DNA of 64,000 nt, taken from positions 682,001-746,000 of the forward strand of contig OX337240.1 of NCBI GenBank assembly GCA_946965045.2. Reading direction: 5' to 3'. Made by a program: the position numbers and the translations under genes. Positions 31,718-41,173 of this stretch are shown piece after piece. Below the pieces are notes generated by a model. The model was not told where the DNA came from. It saw only the letters and a program-made list of their open reading frames with translations, and did not search any database. Numbering within the stretch: the first letter of the stretch is position 1; each line of letters begins with the position of its first letter. This DNA is from Epithemia pelagica (Eukaryota > Bacillariophyta > Bacillariophyceae > Surirellales > Surirellaceae).

Positions 31718-32381
31718 AGCATTCCTTTTTCGTACACGCTAGGCTATGATACCAGTGCGCCCCCTCTTCGTCCCTGAGGAGGGCCAAAAAATATGACATA
31801 CGGCTCGTTCTCATGTGACGATATCTCGGTTTGGCAATCCGAAAAATACAGTCTGTAGAGAAATTGATATACAAGGTGTAGTTTTCCGAGAAGTACACGG
31901 AAAAGAAACGGCTTACCAGTATTTTCTCACCAAGTTCGGTCTCTAGGTAGAGAGCCACCGATCAACAACCTCGAATTGTGACTTTCATTGCACCTCATCA
32001 AAAGGAATATCCGTAGAGTGCCAAAAGTATCAGCCGTTTTGTTTTGCGCCAACAACATCCTAAATAGCTTGGTAGGTAGTCTCGACAGGCATATCTGGCC
32101 TTTCCAGAACTACCTAATCCAGTATTTCCAATAGCCTAACAGGACCGATCGACTCCTATAGCGATGCCGTGCGACGACCAGACAGCACCATGAACCGTTG
32201 AACTACGCACCTTGACGGCTGGGTTGTATGGATCGCGACTTCAACTCAACACACCGAGTTTTTGTGAGAAAGAGCTCGCCTTTCGTAGAAGCGTTCTATT
32301 GTGACCAACAATTTGGTCTTCTGATTGATCCAATTGTCTGCACTCCTCGAGTCAAAGTCTTTTCAGAATTTGAAATCCAGT
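31718..32381. other. Intergenic region, no gene seen
   Basis: Lies between the hypothetical gene and the TSPO start; presumably 3' UTR and promoter. No supported coding or RNA feature. Confidence 0.4.
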
Positions 32382-33647
32382 ATGATGAATGGATACTCTG
32401 TATTTATTCTTCTTGTCGTCGGGAACTTGGCTGTTACAACTTCCTCCCCCTTTCTTGTCAATCAACGTCAACTTCCATCGATCGATGGGAGTCGCCACAA
32501 CCTCCTCCGGTTTCCACACCAGGAACTCGTTGGAACGAGCAATCATGAAGCTGTGAACCTGAGAGGAGGTGGTTCCGATGACGAAGATAGTGAGGATGAA
32601 CTCATGGGTGCCACAAAAACGGCTCTTTCGGTCGCAGTCGGATTGGCTGCTCTTTCCATTATTGCCAAACAACCCTTGATACAAGATTTCCTTACCAGCA
32701 TTGGTATGGGTTCTTCAACATCGATAAAGGAAGCGAAACCATTGGTTCTGGTTAAGAAATCCGCAAAATCGCCTACCGCAACTCCACCGCCACCACCTCC
32801 TCGGCCCATGAACAAATCTAGTTTAGCAAAGAGCAATGGAGTATCCAATTCCATTGTCGTCATGAAGACTGTCTTTTCGGTTGCCTTGACTGCACTGGGA
32901 TTGATTGGAATCCTTTATGCGGCCCAAACCGACACAGTTACCGAATTTTATGCGACCTTGGGTTTGCCCAAACAAATCTACGGCATTTCACCCGTGTTGT
33001 ATGTGACTTTTTGGTTCCTTACGTTTGCCGCATCGGCAGTGACCGATTTGGTTTCGGGAAGCATGTCGACTGCCTTTCAACAATCCCTACGACCTACGGA
33101 AATTCCATCGGCGGAATGGTATGCCTCGATTGTCAAGCCCAGCTGGAATCCACCAGGATGGGTCTTTGCCGTCATGTGGTTGATTGTCAGTAAGCCGACT
33201 CAGTTTTTGGCACTCCGGCAAATGTTCTTGACCGCCGTGAAGAGTACTACTGGGAAGACTGTAGCGTCAAGTGGTGGTCCGAACTGGCCGGTATTGGGTC
33301 TCTATTGCGTCCATTTGGCCTTGGGGAATTCGTGGAATGATGTGTTTTTTGGTTTTCAAAAAATTGGTCTTGGACTGGCAGTCATTGTTCTATTTTGGAC
33401 GACTCTCGTGGCATCTGCTCTGTTGTTCTACAAGGAAACCCCTGTATGTATCTTGTTTGCGTGTGCCTTGCTACGTGGAGACTAATGGATGCTCACATGT
33501 TTTCTCGTCGTGTCTTTCGCTTTACAACTCTAGTGGGCTGGTTATTTGATGGTTCCCACCTGCGCTTGGGTAACCCTGGCGACTGCTCTGAACCTTTCCA
33601 TCTACGAGCTCAACAAAGAGAAAGAAGGTAAGACAACTAAGAGGTGA
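32382..33647 (+). CDS. TSPO/MBR-family membrane protein with N-terminal extension
   Basis: Two exons (32382-33443 and 33534-33647) with a 90-bp GTATGT...CTCTAG intron give 391 residues. The C-terminal ~190 residues form a tryptophan-rich sensory protein/TSPO domain: WYASIVKPSWNPPGWVFAVM with the family's W.PP..F signature, LGNSWNDVFFG, then WTTLVASALLFYKETP joined across the intron to WAGYLMVPTCAWVTLATALN. TSPO proteins are five-helix membrane proteins that bind tetrapyrroles and sterols. The ~200-residue N-terminal part is not in bacterial or animal TSPO. It has a signal-like stretch (MMNGYSVFILLVVGNLAVTT), an acidic loop, two further hydrophobic helices and a poly-Pro run (TPPPPPPRP). The signal followed by SSPF could be a variant plastid-targeting signal, so a plastid or ER location is possible. 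Confidence 0.88.
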
Positions 33648-34307
33648 ACTCGATAGACGTAGCGTCTAGGTGAAACGGAAACGCTAGAGGGCTAAGGGGG
33701 CGAGTAGGACTTGGAAATCAAAGCAGTTTGATAAACCATATTGGAATGGCCTATAGTGATAAAGATGTGGGAGAGGGGGTACATTTTGCATTAACAATGA
33801 GCAATAAACAATCATTCGTCCGCAAGCAAATTGAATTCATAACAAAAGTTTGCCTCTACTTATTTCTTCGCAATGTTGCGCCACTCAGTGGCCAATGTAG
33901 TCATTTCACATTTCTCGTTGATACCACTTCCATGTTTGGAAGGAAATCAGATAGAGCAGAGAACAGTCACCAAAGACACATCATGAAAAGGAAGCATCTT
34001 GGAAAATAAACTCTGCAGCATTCCGGGTGGTGTGAGGACGGTCCAGACAATAAGTCTAGAATCTCATGCGGAAAATAAATACTCGACCCATCGCGCGTTA
34101 CGGTACTATGCATACACCAATTGCTCGATGAGGAAAGTCATAATTTAGAGCGCTCTTACTTCTCGGATATCATGGTCCCCACTCGGCACAGCACATCGAA
34201 GTATAGTCGTTTGTAGATTGGGGTAGCCAGAATAGCAACCAAGACTGCAACATCCAGACATGTTTTGTTCGGTGGGTCACGAATTCCCGCATTCGAGACG
34301 CTCGACC
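33648..34307. other. Intergenic region, no gene seen
   Basis: 3' side of TSPO and promoter side of the TMCO1-like gene. No supported feature. Confidence 0.4.
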
Positions 34308-35060
34308 ATGACGGCTTCCGACATTTCGTCCATTGTGGTGACGGTGGCACTCACTCAGTTGGTTTGTGATTTGATTGGCCATTGGAGGATATTCCAAAAG
34401 GAACGATATGGACGAGTTGTAGCAGCCTATGAGCGTGCGAAATGGAAACGTGACAAGGCCTGGAAGGATGCGAGGGAGGCCGGGGTGGAGGATCCTAGTG
34501 CCGATCCCAGCACACTGGCAACCGCAGAAGGCGAAAGCACCAACAAGAGCGGTGGAAACAAGGCTGTCAAGAAAGGAAGTGGTGGCGGTAACAAGGACAA
34601 TAAGAAAACGCGACTGACGAAAATGTATCAACGCGCCGACCAAGATTGTACGGATGCCGGTTCGTTGGTGGCAAGACAACACATGTTGCCCAACATGCTC
34701 ACATCCTTGGTATTTGTCATTTTGATGCGTATTTTGGGTACGGAATACAAGGGACATGTTGTGGGAATCTTACCCTTCACACCATGGAGCTTCGTCAGAC
34801 GTTTAACAATGCGAGGTTTGGAATTTCGATCCGATCTAGCGTTTGAACCTGTGGAACCCGAAAAGGTATCCGACATGAGTCAAGCCGTATCTTTCATTTT
34901 CATTTATATGCTAACGACACTGAGTGTCAAGTTTTATGTCAACAAATTATTCGGAACATCTCCACCACCCGGCGCCGATGGTCTGGTGAACCTTACCCAA
35001 TCGTCCTGGGCCAAACGCGTATTGAAACAAGTTGGAATGGAACCACCGAAAATGGAATAA
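34308..35060 (+). CDS. TMCO1-like ER membrane protein (EMC3/GET1/TMCO1 superfamily)
   Basis: An intact single-exon protein of 250 residues from MTASDISSIV; a further upstream ATG-less extension is ignored. It has an N-terminal membrane helix (IVVTVALTQLVCDLI), a charged coiled-coil segment with a Gly/Lys/Asn-rich insert (about 75-110), then PNMLTSLVFVILMRILG, the block GHVVGILPFTPWSFVRRLT matching TMCO1's VVAKLPFTP signature, and FIFIYMLTTLSVKFYVNKLF. TMCO1 acts at the ER as an insertase-like partner of the translocon and has been reported as a calcium-load-activated channel. The low-complexity Gly/Lys insert between the coil and helix 2 is longer than in animal TMCO1. Confidence 0.88.
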   Translation: MTASDISSIVVTVALTQLVCDLIGHWRIFQKERYGRVVAAYERAKWKRDKAWKDAREAGVEDPSADPSTLATAEGESTNKSGGNKAVKKGSGGGNKDNKKTRLTKMYQRADQDCTDAGSLVARQHMLPNMLTSLVFVILMRILGTEYKGHVVGILPFTPWSFVRRLTMRGLEFRSDLAFEPVEPEKVSDMSQAVSFIFIYMLTTLSVKFYVNKLFGTSPPPGADGLVNLTQSSWAKRVLKQVGMEPPKME

Positions 35061-35170
35061 GAGATCCAGTAAGAATCCAGATAAATTTTTTAGGTACCTG
35101 ATTCATTGGGAGCCTTTGTAGATTGATCGGATGGATGGATGCTCCGTGTGTGTTTCCCCACTTCACAATC

Positions 35171-35765
35171 TTAGGCAGTTTCTTGCGGTCTGACAGGTTG
35201 CGCCTCTTGCATCAACGTAATGGAGTCCCCCTTGAGCAAAATGCGCCCAACTTCTTGTCGCACGTTCTTCTTGGAATCAATCTCCACCGCATCATCCAAA
35301 ACCATGCTGCCAGTAAAGAAACAAACAATCAAAATTACACAAAAAGTGAGAATGGTATCCTCATTCCAATGCATTCATAATCTTTTGGAATAAGAGGAGA
35401 GTCTCATCAGATTTGGTGGGTCCGAGTACAATCACAAACAAACCACAGCAAGGTGCGAAACACTTACTTCATGTATTCATCAAAGCCAATAATCTGCCCC
35501 TCAATCTGCATTCGCGAATCTTCGTAGATCCATATTCGAACCCGAGTCTTTTTCTGGTTGAACGTAACAACAAATACAACAACAGAAATAAGAAACAACG
35601 AGGAGGTGAGAATCCAAACAAACAATCCATGGACCCGCCCGCACCATAGAATTGACATGTGTGCCTGCTGTGGCGCGACTTTTTGTGAAAACGAACCTGC
35701 AAATGTCCAAAAATGACATTGATGGGCAATGTCATTACCTTCTTGACGCGTTTGATTGGAGGCAT
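35171..35765 (-). CDS. SNRPE: Small nuclear ribonucleoprotein E (SmE)
   Basis: Three exons on the minus strand: 35765-35697, 35553-35468 and 35306-35171. The introns are 143 and 161 bp, GT-AG, and the joined frame gives 96 residues, close to human SmE (92). It carries the Sm1 motif ([20 protein letters not shown] followed by DEYMN across intron 2) and Sm2 motif ([13 protein letters not shown]). SmE is part of the heptameric Sm ring on U1, U2, U4 and U5 snRNAs. The N-terminal segment [15 protein letters not shown] matches the conserved SmE start. The C-terminal tail is slightly longer than in animals. The gene converges with the TMCO1-like gene. Confidence 0.95.
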
Positions 35766-36323
35766 GATGATAAGGTCTTTTCAAATGTAAAGCAGCAGAG
35801 ATCAACAGAGAAGCCGGTCGTTGTTGGAAGGAGAGTATGGTCGAAAGGACAACCGAAACAGGGGGTGTTGGTTCGGGTCGCGTTTACTGCATCCGCCACT
35901 CCGACGACGAACATACATATCGGGGACTACCCATCAAGTGGATCTTCCACGTATAATAGTTTCGTCATTGACTTCAAGGAATGAAACTCTGAGGCGTGAT
36001 TGGTCGGAGGGAGATGTTACGGGTTACGGGACTTTCCACGTCGGTCTGGTCACGACCATGGGAACGACAACGGATCGAAGAACAACAACTCCAACCAACA
36101 CCAGATCTGACCAAAAGTAACAAACTCGTTCTCCCCATCAAGCCCACACTTGCAAAGCCACGAGAGCGAGCCACTTCTCTCCCCCAGAACAAGAGTTCTC
36201 CAATACGCTCTAGAGCTCTGGGCTGTGTCGTTGTTGTGTTGCGAAGATTCAGAAAGGGCCGTTGGGTAAACCCTGTGAGATAAAGGCCAGCCACAACCAG
36301 GAACCTCAAAAGCACTGTCAACC
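35766..36323. other. Divergent promoter region between SmE and the MORN gene
   Basis: 558 bp between two start codons transcribed away from each other. No other coding sequence is supported. Confidence 0.4.
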
Positions 36324-38429
36324 ATGCCGCCTTGTCCAACATGCGGCGTCGATGTCGAAACGGCATTTCAGCAGGTCGATACGGCCCGTCGGAAATTGCA
36401 ATTGTTGCAAGAAAAGATTCAAGTGGACCAGGACATGATGAAACAAGAAAAACGAGCCTTTAAACGACGCATGGCGGCGGCCAAGGCAGCGACGCGACGG
36501 ATGCAAGAAGAGGCGGAACAAAAGCTCCAAGAAGTGGAGGCCAAGGAAGAATCGCGGGCCAAAAATCGACGCGATCAAGATTGGCGACAATTGCAAGAAT
36601 TGAGAGAACAATTGAAACAAATGCAAGTGGAACATGAACAAGAACTGCAAAAACTTCAACAACAAGTCGCCTCGTCGGAACAAACGACCGCGCAACAACA
36701 AGAGTTGGAGGAACATGCCGCAGCAGCGGCCGCGGCGAAAGGAGAAGCCGAGGAGGCCAAACGATTGATGGAAGAAGAACGCAACAAGCAAAAGGTCTTG
36801 GTACAGGAGTACGAAGATCAAATAAAGGAATTGGAAGAACGGTTAGATGAAGCCACTCGCAAGACACATCAATTGAAAGATGAAGACGATTCGTTACGTT
36901 TGAAAATGCGACAAGAACTCGACGAACATCAACAGGCGTTGCGACAGGAACAGAGAAGGACACAAGACTTGGAAAAGTCTAAAACGGACATGCAACAAAA
37001 ACTGGAAGATACTCAGAAAGAAGTAGATCAAGCAAAACAGCGATTAAAAGACGAGGAAGCAACATGGAACCGCACCAATGCCGATCAAAAGAAGCGTATC
37101 GTTCAGTTGGAAGGAGATTTAGAAGAAACCTTGGTAGCCTTGGAAGCATGCGATGTACAAATCAAAGAATTGATTCGCGATCGCGAGGAAAGATTAAAAG
37201 AGCAAAACCAGCAGTTTCAACAACAAGTTGTGGAAGAAAAGCGTCAAGAGTCCGCCGACATTGCCATTCTAGAACGACAAGTACGAACGGCTGAAACCTT
37301 GCAACAACGAGAACGTGAGGAAAAGGAACTTGTCATGGAACGACTGGAGATGGAGAAACAGAACATTTTGACCCTGAAACGCGAATTGGAGGATGTCGGT
37401 AATCAATTACAATCAATGACTGCCCAAGCCGATGGACTCCGTAAACAAATACGAGAGCAAGGGGAACAACACCAACATGATTTGGATCAGGAAAAACAGG
37501 CCATGCATGACTTGCATGAAACGTGTGCATCTTTGGAAAGTAGCGTACAAAATCTTCAGCAAGATCTTCGCCGACAAGAACAAAAATTTGACCAGCAACA
37601 GGCTGCGCAGGCCAAAGAAGCACAAACCGTTGTGGAAAGACACCAACAAGAACTTGACGATATGGCAAAACAACATGAGAAAGAGCTGTTAAACGTGACA
37701 AAACAACGCGAACAAGAACTACAAAGGCAACAAGATAAGTATGCTCAGTATCAAGATGAACAAGAGCAAAAGAATCAAGCGTTGCAGCAGGAATTAGAGG
37801 ATCATAAAGCCAAATCGGAATCGATACCAATACCCACACCTTTGCCATCAAAACCATCGACATCAAACCCCAATACTCCATCCCCATCCTTGGCACCAAA
37901 CCCCGAAACTCACATGCTAGTGCTCGAGAAGGAATGGCAAGGGACAGAAGAGTTGGTTGGCGTCTATACTGGCTGGTTTCTCAAGTCAAGCAACTGTCCT
38001 GATGGGGATGGAACATTGCGATACGATGACGGTGCGGTGTATGATGGGGCCTGGCGGAACGGCTTGCGAGATGGCGGACAAGGTGTGTATGCCACTGTCG
38101 AAGGTGATGTATATCGAGGCGAGTGGGAACACGATAAGCAACACGGACAAGGTACCTACGTGTGGAGTGATGGTCGCTTGTATCGGGGAACCTACGAGTC
38201 GGGCTACCGTCATGGTGAGGGGATCATGTGTTGGCCTTATGGAGCTCATTATCAAGGAACCTTTGTCAAGGATAAACGCAATGGTCATGGACTGTATACC
38301 TATGCCGATGGCCGTTCGTATTCCGGTACCTATCAGGATGATCGACCACATGGATTCGGTACCCTCAAAGCAGCCAATGGATCCGTCTTGTATTCTGGAC
38401 AATGGGAATTTGGTGAACAAATGTCGTAA
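36324..38429 (+). CDS. Coiled-coil protein with C-terminal MORN repeats
   Basis: An intact single-exon protein of 701 residues from MPPCPTCGVDVE. The CPTCG at residues 4-8 could be half of a zinc site, but no second pair is evident. Residues about 12-510 are an almost unbroken Glu/Gln-rich coiled coil. A Pro/Ser/Thr linker (about 505-535) precedes at least six MORN repeats from about 545 to 700 (for example YDGAWRNGLRDGGQGVY, YRGEWEHDKQHGQGTYVW, YRGTYESGYRHGEGIMCW, YSGTYQDDRPHGFGTL). MORN repeats bind lipids or act as structural rods; the coil suggests a dimeric cytoskeletal or membrane scaffold. Confidence 0.85.
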   Translation: MPPCPTCGVDVETAFQQVDTARRKLQLLQEKIQVDQDMMKQEKRAFKRRMAAAKAATRRMQEEAEQKLQEVEAKEESRAKNRRDQDWRQLQELREQLKQMQVEHEQELQKLQQQVASSEQTTAQQQELEEHAAAAAAAKGEAEEAKRLMEEERNKQKVLVQEYEDQIKELEERLDEATRKTHQLKDEDDSLRLKMRQELDEHQQALRQEQRRTQDLEKSKTDMQQKLEDTQKEVDQAKQRLKDEEATWNRTNADQKKRIVQLEGDLEETLVALEACDVQIKELIRDREERLKEQNQQFQQQVVEEKRQESADIAILERQVRTAETLQQREREEKELVMERLEMEKQNILTLKRELEDVGNQLQSMTAQADGLRKQIREQGEQHQHDLDQEKQAMHDLHETCASLESSVQNLQQDLRRQEQKFDQQQAAQAKEAQTVVERHQQELDDMAKQHEKELLNVTKQREQELQRQQDKYAQYQDEQEQKNQALQQELEDHKAKSESIPIPTPLPSKPSTSNPNTPSPSLAPNPETHMLVLEKEWQGTEELVGVYTGWFLKSSNCPDGDGTLRYDDGAVYDGAWRNGLRDGGQGVYATVEGDVYRGEWEHDKQHGQGTYVWSDGRLYRGTYESGYRHGEGIMCWPYGAHYQGTFVKDKRNGHGLYTYADGRSYSGTYQDDRPHGFGTLKAANGSVLYSGQWEFGEQMS

Positions 38430-38752
38430 CCAGAACAACGACATCAAACTGTGTGTATTGCAGACAGAGCCGAAGAAATGAATGCACCATAATCTGTAGG
38501 GCATTCCAAATTTTGTTCATTGTTTCTCTTTATTGAATCTCTTTGCATCATTTTGTCGTTCGTCCTTCTCGGTATATGAGACACTTTAGTTCCTTAGGGA
38601 AGGATCGTTATCCGCTTTCTAAATCGCCCGCAAGAGCCTTGTATGATAAGGCCAGAATCACTCACTGCATTGGTACAAGAGAATGCTCCATCCCAAAGAA
38701 CCAAACCAATTCTCGCATCGCATCGGTCCAACAAATGTGTGGTGTCCCTTTT
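38430..38752. other. Short convergent intergenic region
   Basis: 323 bp between stop codons; 3' UTRs only. Confidence 0.4.
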
Positions 38753-40318
38753 TCATCCTGTCTTGTGCCGTCGTTTTTTGGGAGGAGGTGCAGGTTGGTA
38801 CCATCCTTGTGCGGCCAACCAATGTCGAGTCATGAGCGTGAATTGGGTCCACCACGAACGAGTGCCAGCGGACGGATCCGAATGATAAAGTGGCAAGGAC
38901 GCCGACGACCCGTCACCATTGATGAGGTGATTACTGCCACCATTGAGTGAGGGATCCGTTTTTGGTTTGGTCTTTTTCTTTTTGGCTTTGCTCCCAAATC
39001 GTGACGATCGTTTGTCCGACGAAGTGCTTGTGGATGACCCTTGTGGGCCTCCTCCTCCCACGGTCATGGGCAAATCGAGGTTTTGATAGCGGTGTCGGAA
39101 TCGGTAGAATTTGGATTGAATCCAATGGGGATACAAGACCCAAAAGGATGCCACGGCACATAAAAAGTAGGCCAGAGCGGCATGATAGGCTGTGGTAGCC
39201 GACGGCAATCGTTCACCGTCGGCGGGTAATTTGTACAAGGTGACGGGTTTGCCATGCGAAATGCGTTGTTCGACATCGTCATCGGTACCGGAATAAATGA
39301 CATGACGAGGCAAGGCGCCCTTGATGAGGAGGGGTTGTGTATCCAACAAAATGCCGACAAAGACCAAAAAGGTGACAGCCACCAAGGAAAAGCCCAAACA
39401 AATGTGAGCACAACAATGTTTCGAAATTCGAATGGGTGGTGCATCTTTTCGTCGACCCAGTGCACCCATTTCTCCCCGTAAGTAGGCTTGATAACGATTA
39501 TCGGGAACATGCACCGCATTTCGATACACGACATGAAAGTCTTGGAGAGAGGTGGGAGCGATATGAGTCATGCTATGTGCAAGGCTGCTGGAGGTCGTTG
39601 TTGTGTGGACGGATCGTAGACCCGATGATGTGCAGGATGGACGATGATGGAGTCCCATACTGGGTTGTACGGGTGGTGGATAATAAAAGGTGGATCCTGC
39701 TGCAGTAGTGGCCTTGGTGGCCCGAGAGTATGAGGACGAAGAAGATTCCACCACCAATCCTTCGGATCGAGGAGGTTGTTGCGTCAGATGCGTTGTGGAT
39801 GGTGCCGCTGTAGTACCATATTGTCCCTGATACGACGAGGATTCCTGAGAAGGTAGTACCGTCCGTCCTCCCATTTCTTTGGATAAATCTTGGGATGACA
39901 GTGACCGTCGTTTCAAACCAATACTGGGAGATGCGACACCGACAAAGGAACCTTCTTCTCCTTCTTCCGCGTCTTGTTCTTCTTGTGCCCTTGCCACAGA
40001 AGCCTTATAATGTTGAGGTCCCTGCGACTCCAAATCCCAGCTTGATGACGAAGAAGAAGGGTCACCAAGGTGAGAGGATGGAGCGACTGAATTATGATTG
40101 GTTGTTGTTGTCACGGTTGAAGATTTTGACTGCTGCCGCCGTCGTCGCGTGCTCGACGGTTGGGACGACGATGAGGAGGTGGAGGGTCGATGCAGAGGAT
40201 TGTTTTCATGACCAGAGGACGAGGACGAAGCCACGGGTGCGGTCAAGGGAAGGAGTGGATCGGCACGAGACCGTGACGAGGGTGCTGTCATTCCAGCTCC
40301 TCCTCGTTGCCGTCGCAT
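38753..40318 (-). CDS. Hypothetical two-helix membrane protein
   Basis: An intact single-exon frame of 521 residues from MRRQRGGAGM (a second ATG lies 9 codons on). The first ~270 residues are Ser/Thr/Pro/Gln-rich and disordered. A helix CCAHICLGFSLVAVTFLVFVGI-like at about 305-330 and another, AALAYFLCAVASFWVLYPHW, at about 385-405 bracket a ~55-residue loop. The C-terminal tail is basic and ends in KKRRHKTG. No catalytic motif and no recognised family. The disordered N-terminus is presumably cytosolic. Long low-complexity stretches make similarity searches unreliable without masking. Confidence 0.6.
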   Translation of the reverse strand: MRRQRGGAGMTAPSSRSRADPLLPLTAPVASSSSSGHENNPLHRPSTSSSSSQPSSTRRRRQQSKSSTVTTTTNHNSVAPSSHLGDPSSSSSSWDLESQGPQHYKASVARAQEEQDAEEGEEGSFVGVASPSIGLKRRSLSSQDLSKEMGGRTVLPSQESSSYQGQYGTTAAPSTTHLTQQPPRSEGLVVESSSSSYSRATKATTAAGSTFYYPPPVQPSMGLHHRPSCTSSGLRSVHTTTTSSSLAHSMTHIAPTSLQDFHVVYRNAVHVPDNRYQAYLRGEMGALGRRKDAPPIRISKHCCAHICLGFSLVAVTFLVFVGILLDTQPLLIKGALPRHVIYSGTDDDVEQRISHGKPVTLYKLPADGERLPSATTAYHAALAYFLCAVASFWVLYPHWIQSKFYRFRHRYQNLDLPMTVGGGGPQGSSTSTSSDKRSSRFGSKAKKKKTKPKTDPSLNGGSNHLINGDGSSASLPLYHSDPSAGTRSWWTQFTLMTRHWLAAQGWYQPAPPPKKRRHKTG

Positions 40319-41173
40319 CCTTTCCTATTCGTTTTTCTTCCTGGTCCTGCTTTTACACAGAGTGTCGAACCACCAACAAGTTGTTGCTTGCTCCACACCG
40401 TTGCAAGGTCGGAAGTCCTTGGCCCCGTAACCGCAGTGGATTTAGAGTCACGCCGTTTTCCACACCGGGGAGGAATCGTCCGTCCGTGGAATCAAGTTCT
40501 AGTCTTCTCTCCTTGCACTCAGCGTCCAACTGTCTTTGCTGTACGTTGAAAAGCCACGTATCCGTTGTTCGACAACGAAAACAACACGTCTTTCTCTTTG
40601 TCTTGACAAGAACAACAAATCCTGTAAGGCACCAACACAAACAAGAATGATGAGGGGAAAAACCAAATAATGATGCGCACAGGGACCAAAACGTCGTCGT
40701 GGTCCCATGGTGTGACGGGGGTGTCCAGAGGGGGGGAGCAGATTCGGGGGCATTGAAGTCGCTTATAAGTCATCATTAGTCGCTTCTACAAAGACGGCAT
40801 TGTCGATTGTCGACCCAGTTTTACTTCCGAATTCCGAATCCAAACACGTTCAATGCTTTTAGTGTGTATTCAAGCTGTGGCAGCTTGGGCCGATCGACTC
40901 TTCTCGTCTACTCCTACATCTACCTCTATTGATAGAATTGTCGAATCTGTGTGTGGACTGGGAAATACGCGTACCAGAACATGGGATAATATGTTTTGTG
41001 TGTTGTTTCTGGTTCTGGGCAGTTGAAGAGTATCGTCGGACAGGCACCCACTAACCACCCTGCGCGGTGCATCACCAGCTTTTCTCTCGGATTGAGTGGT
41101 CTTATCCAGTTGCGTGGGTCCAAACAAGCTATATCCTGAAAGTACCAGATTCTTCTCGCACCTGAATAGTGAT
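40319..41173. other. Intergenic region, no gene seen
   Basis: 5' side of the membrane-protein gene and 3' side of the nuclease-kinase gene. No supported coding or RNA feature. Confidence 0.4.
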
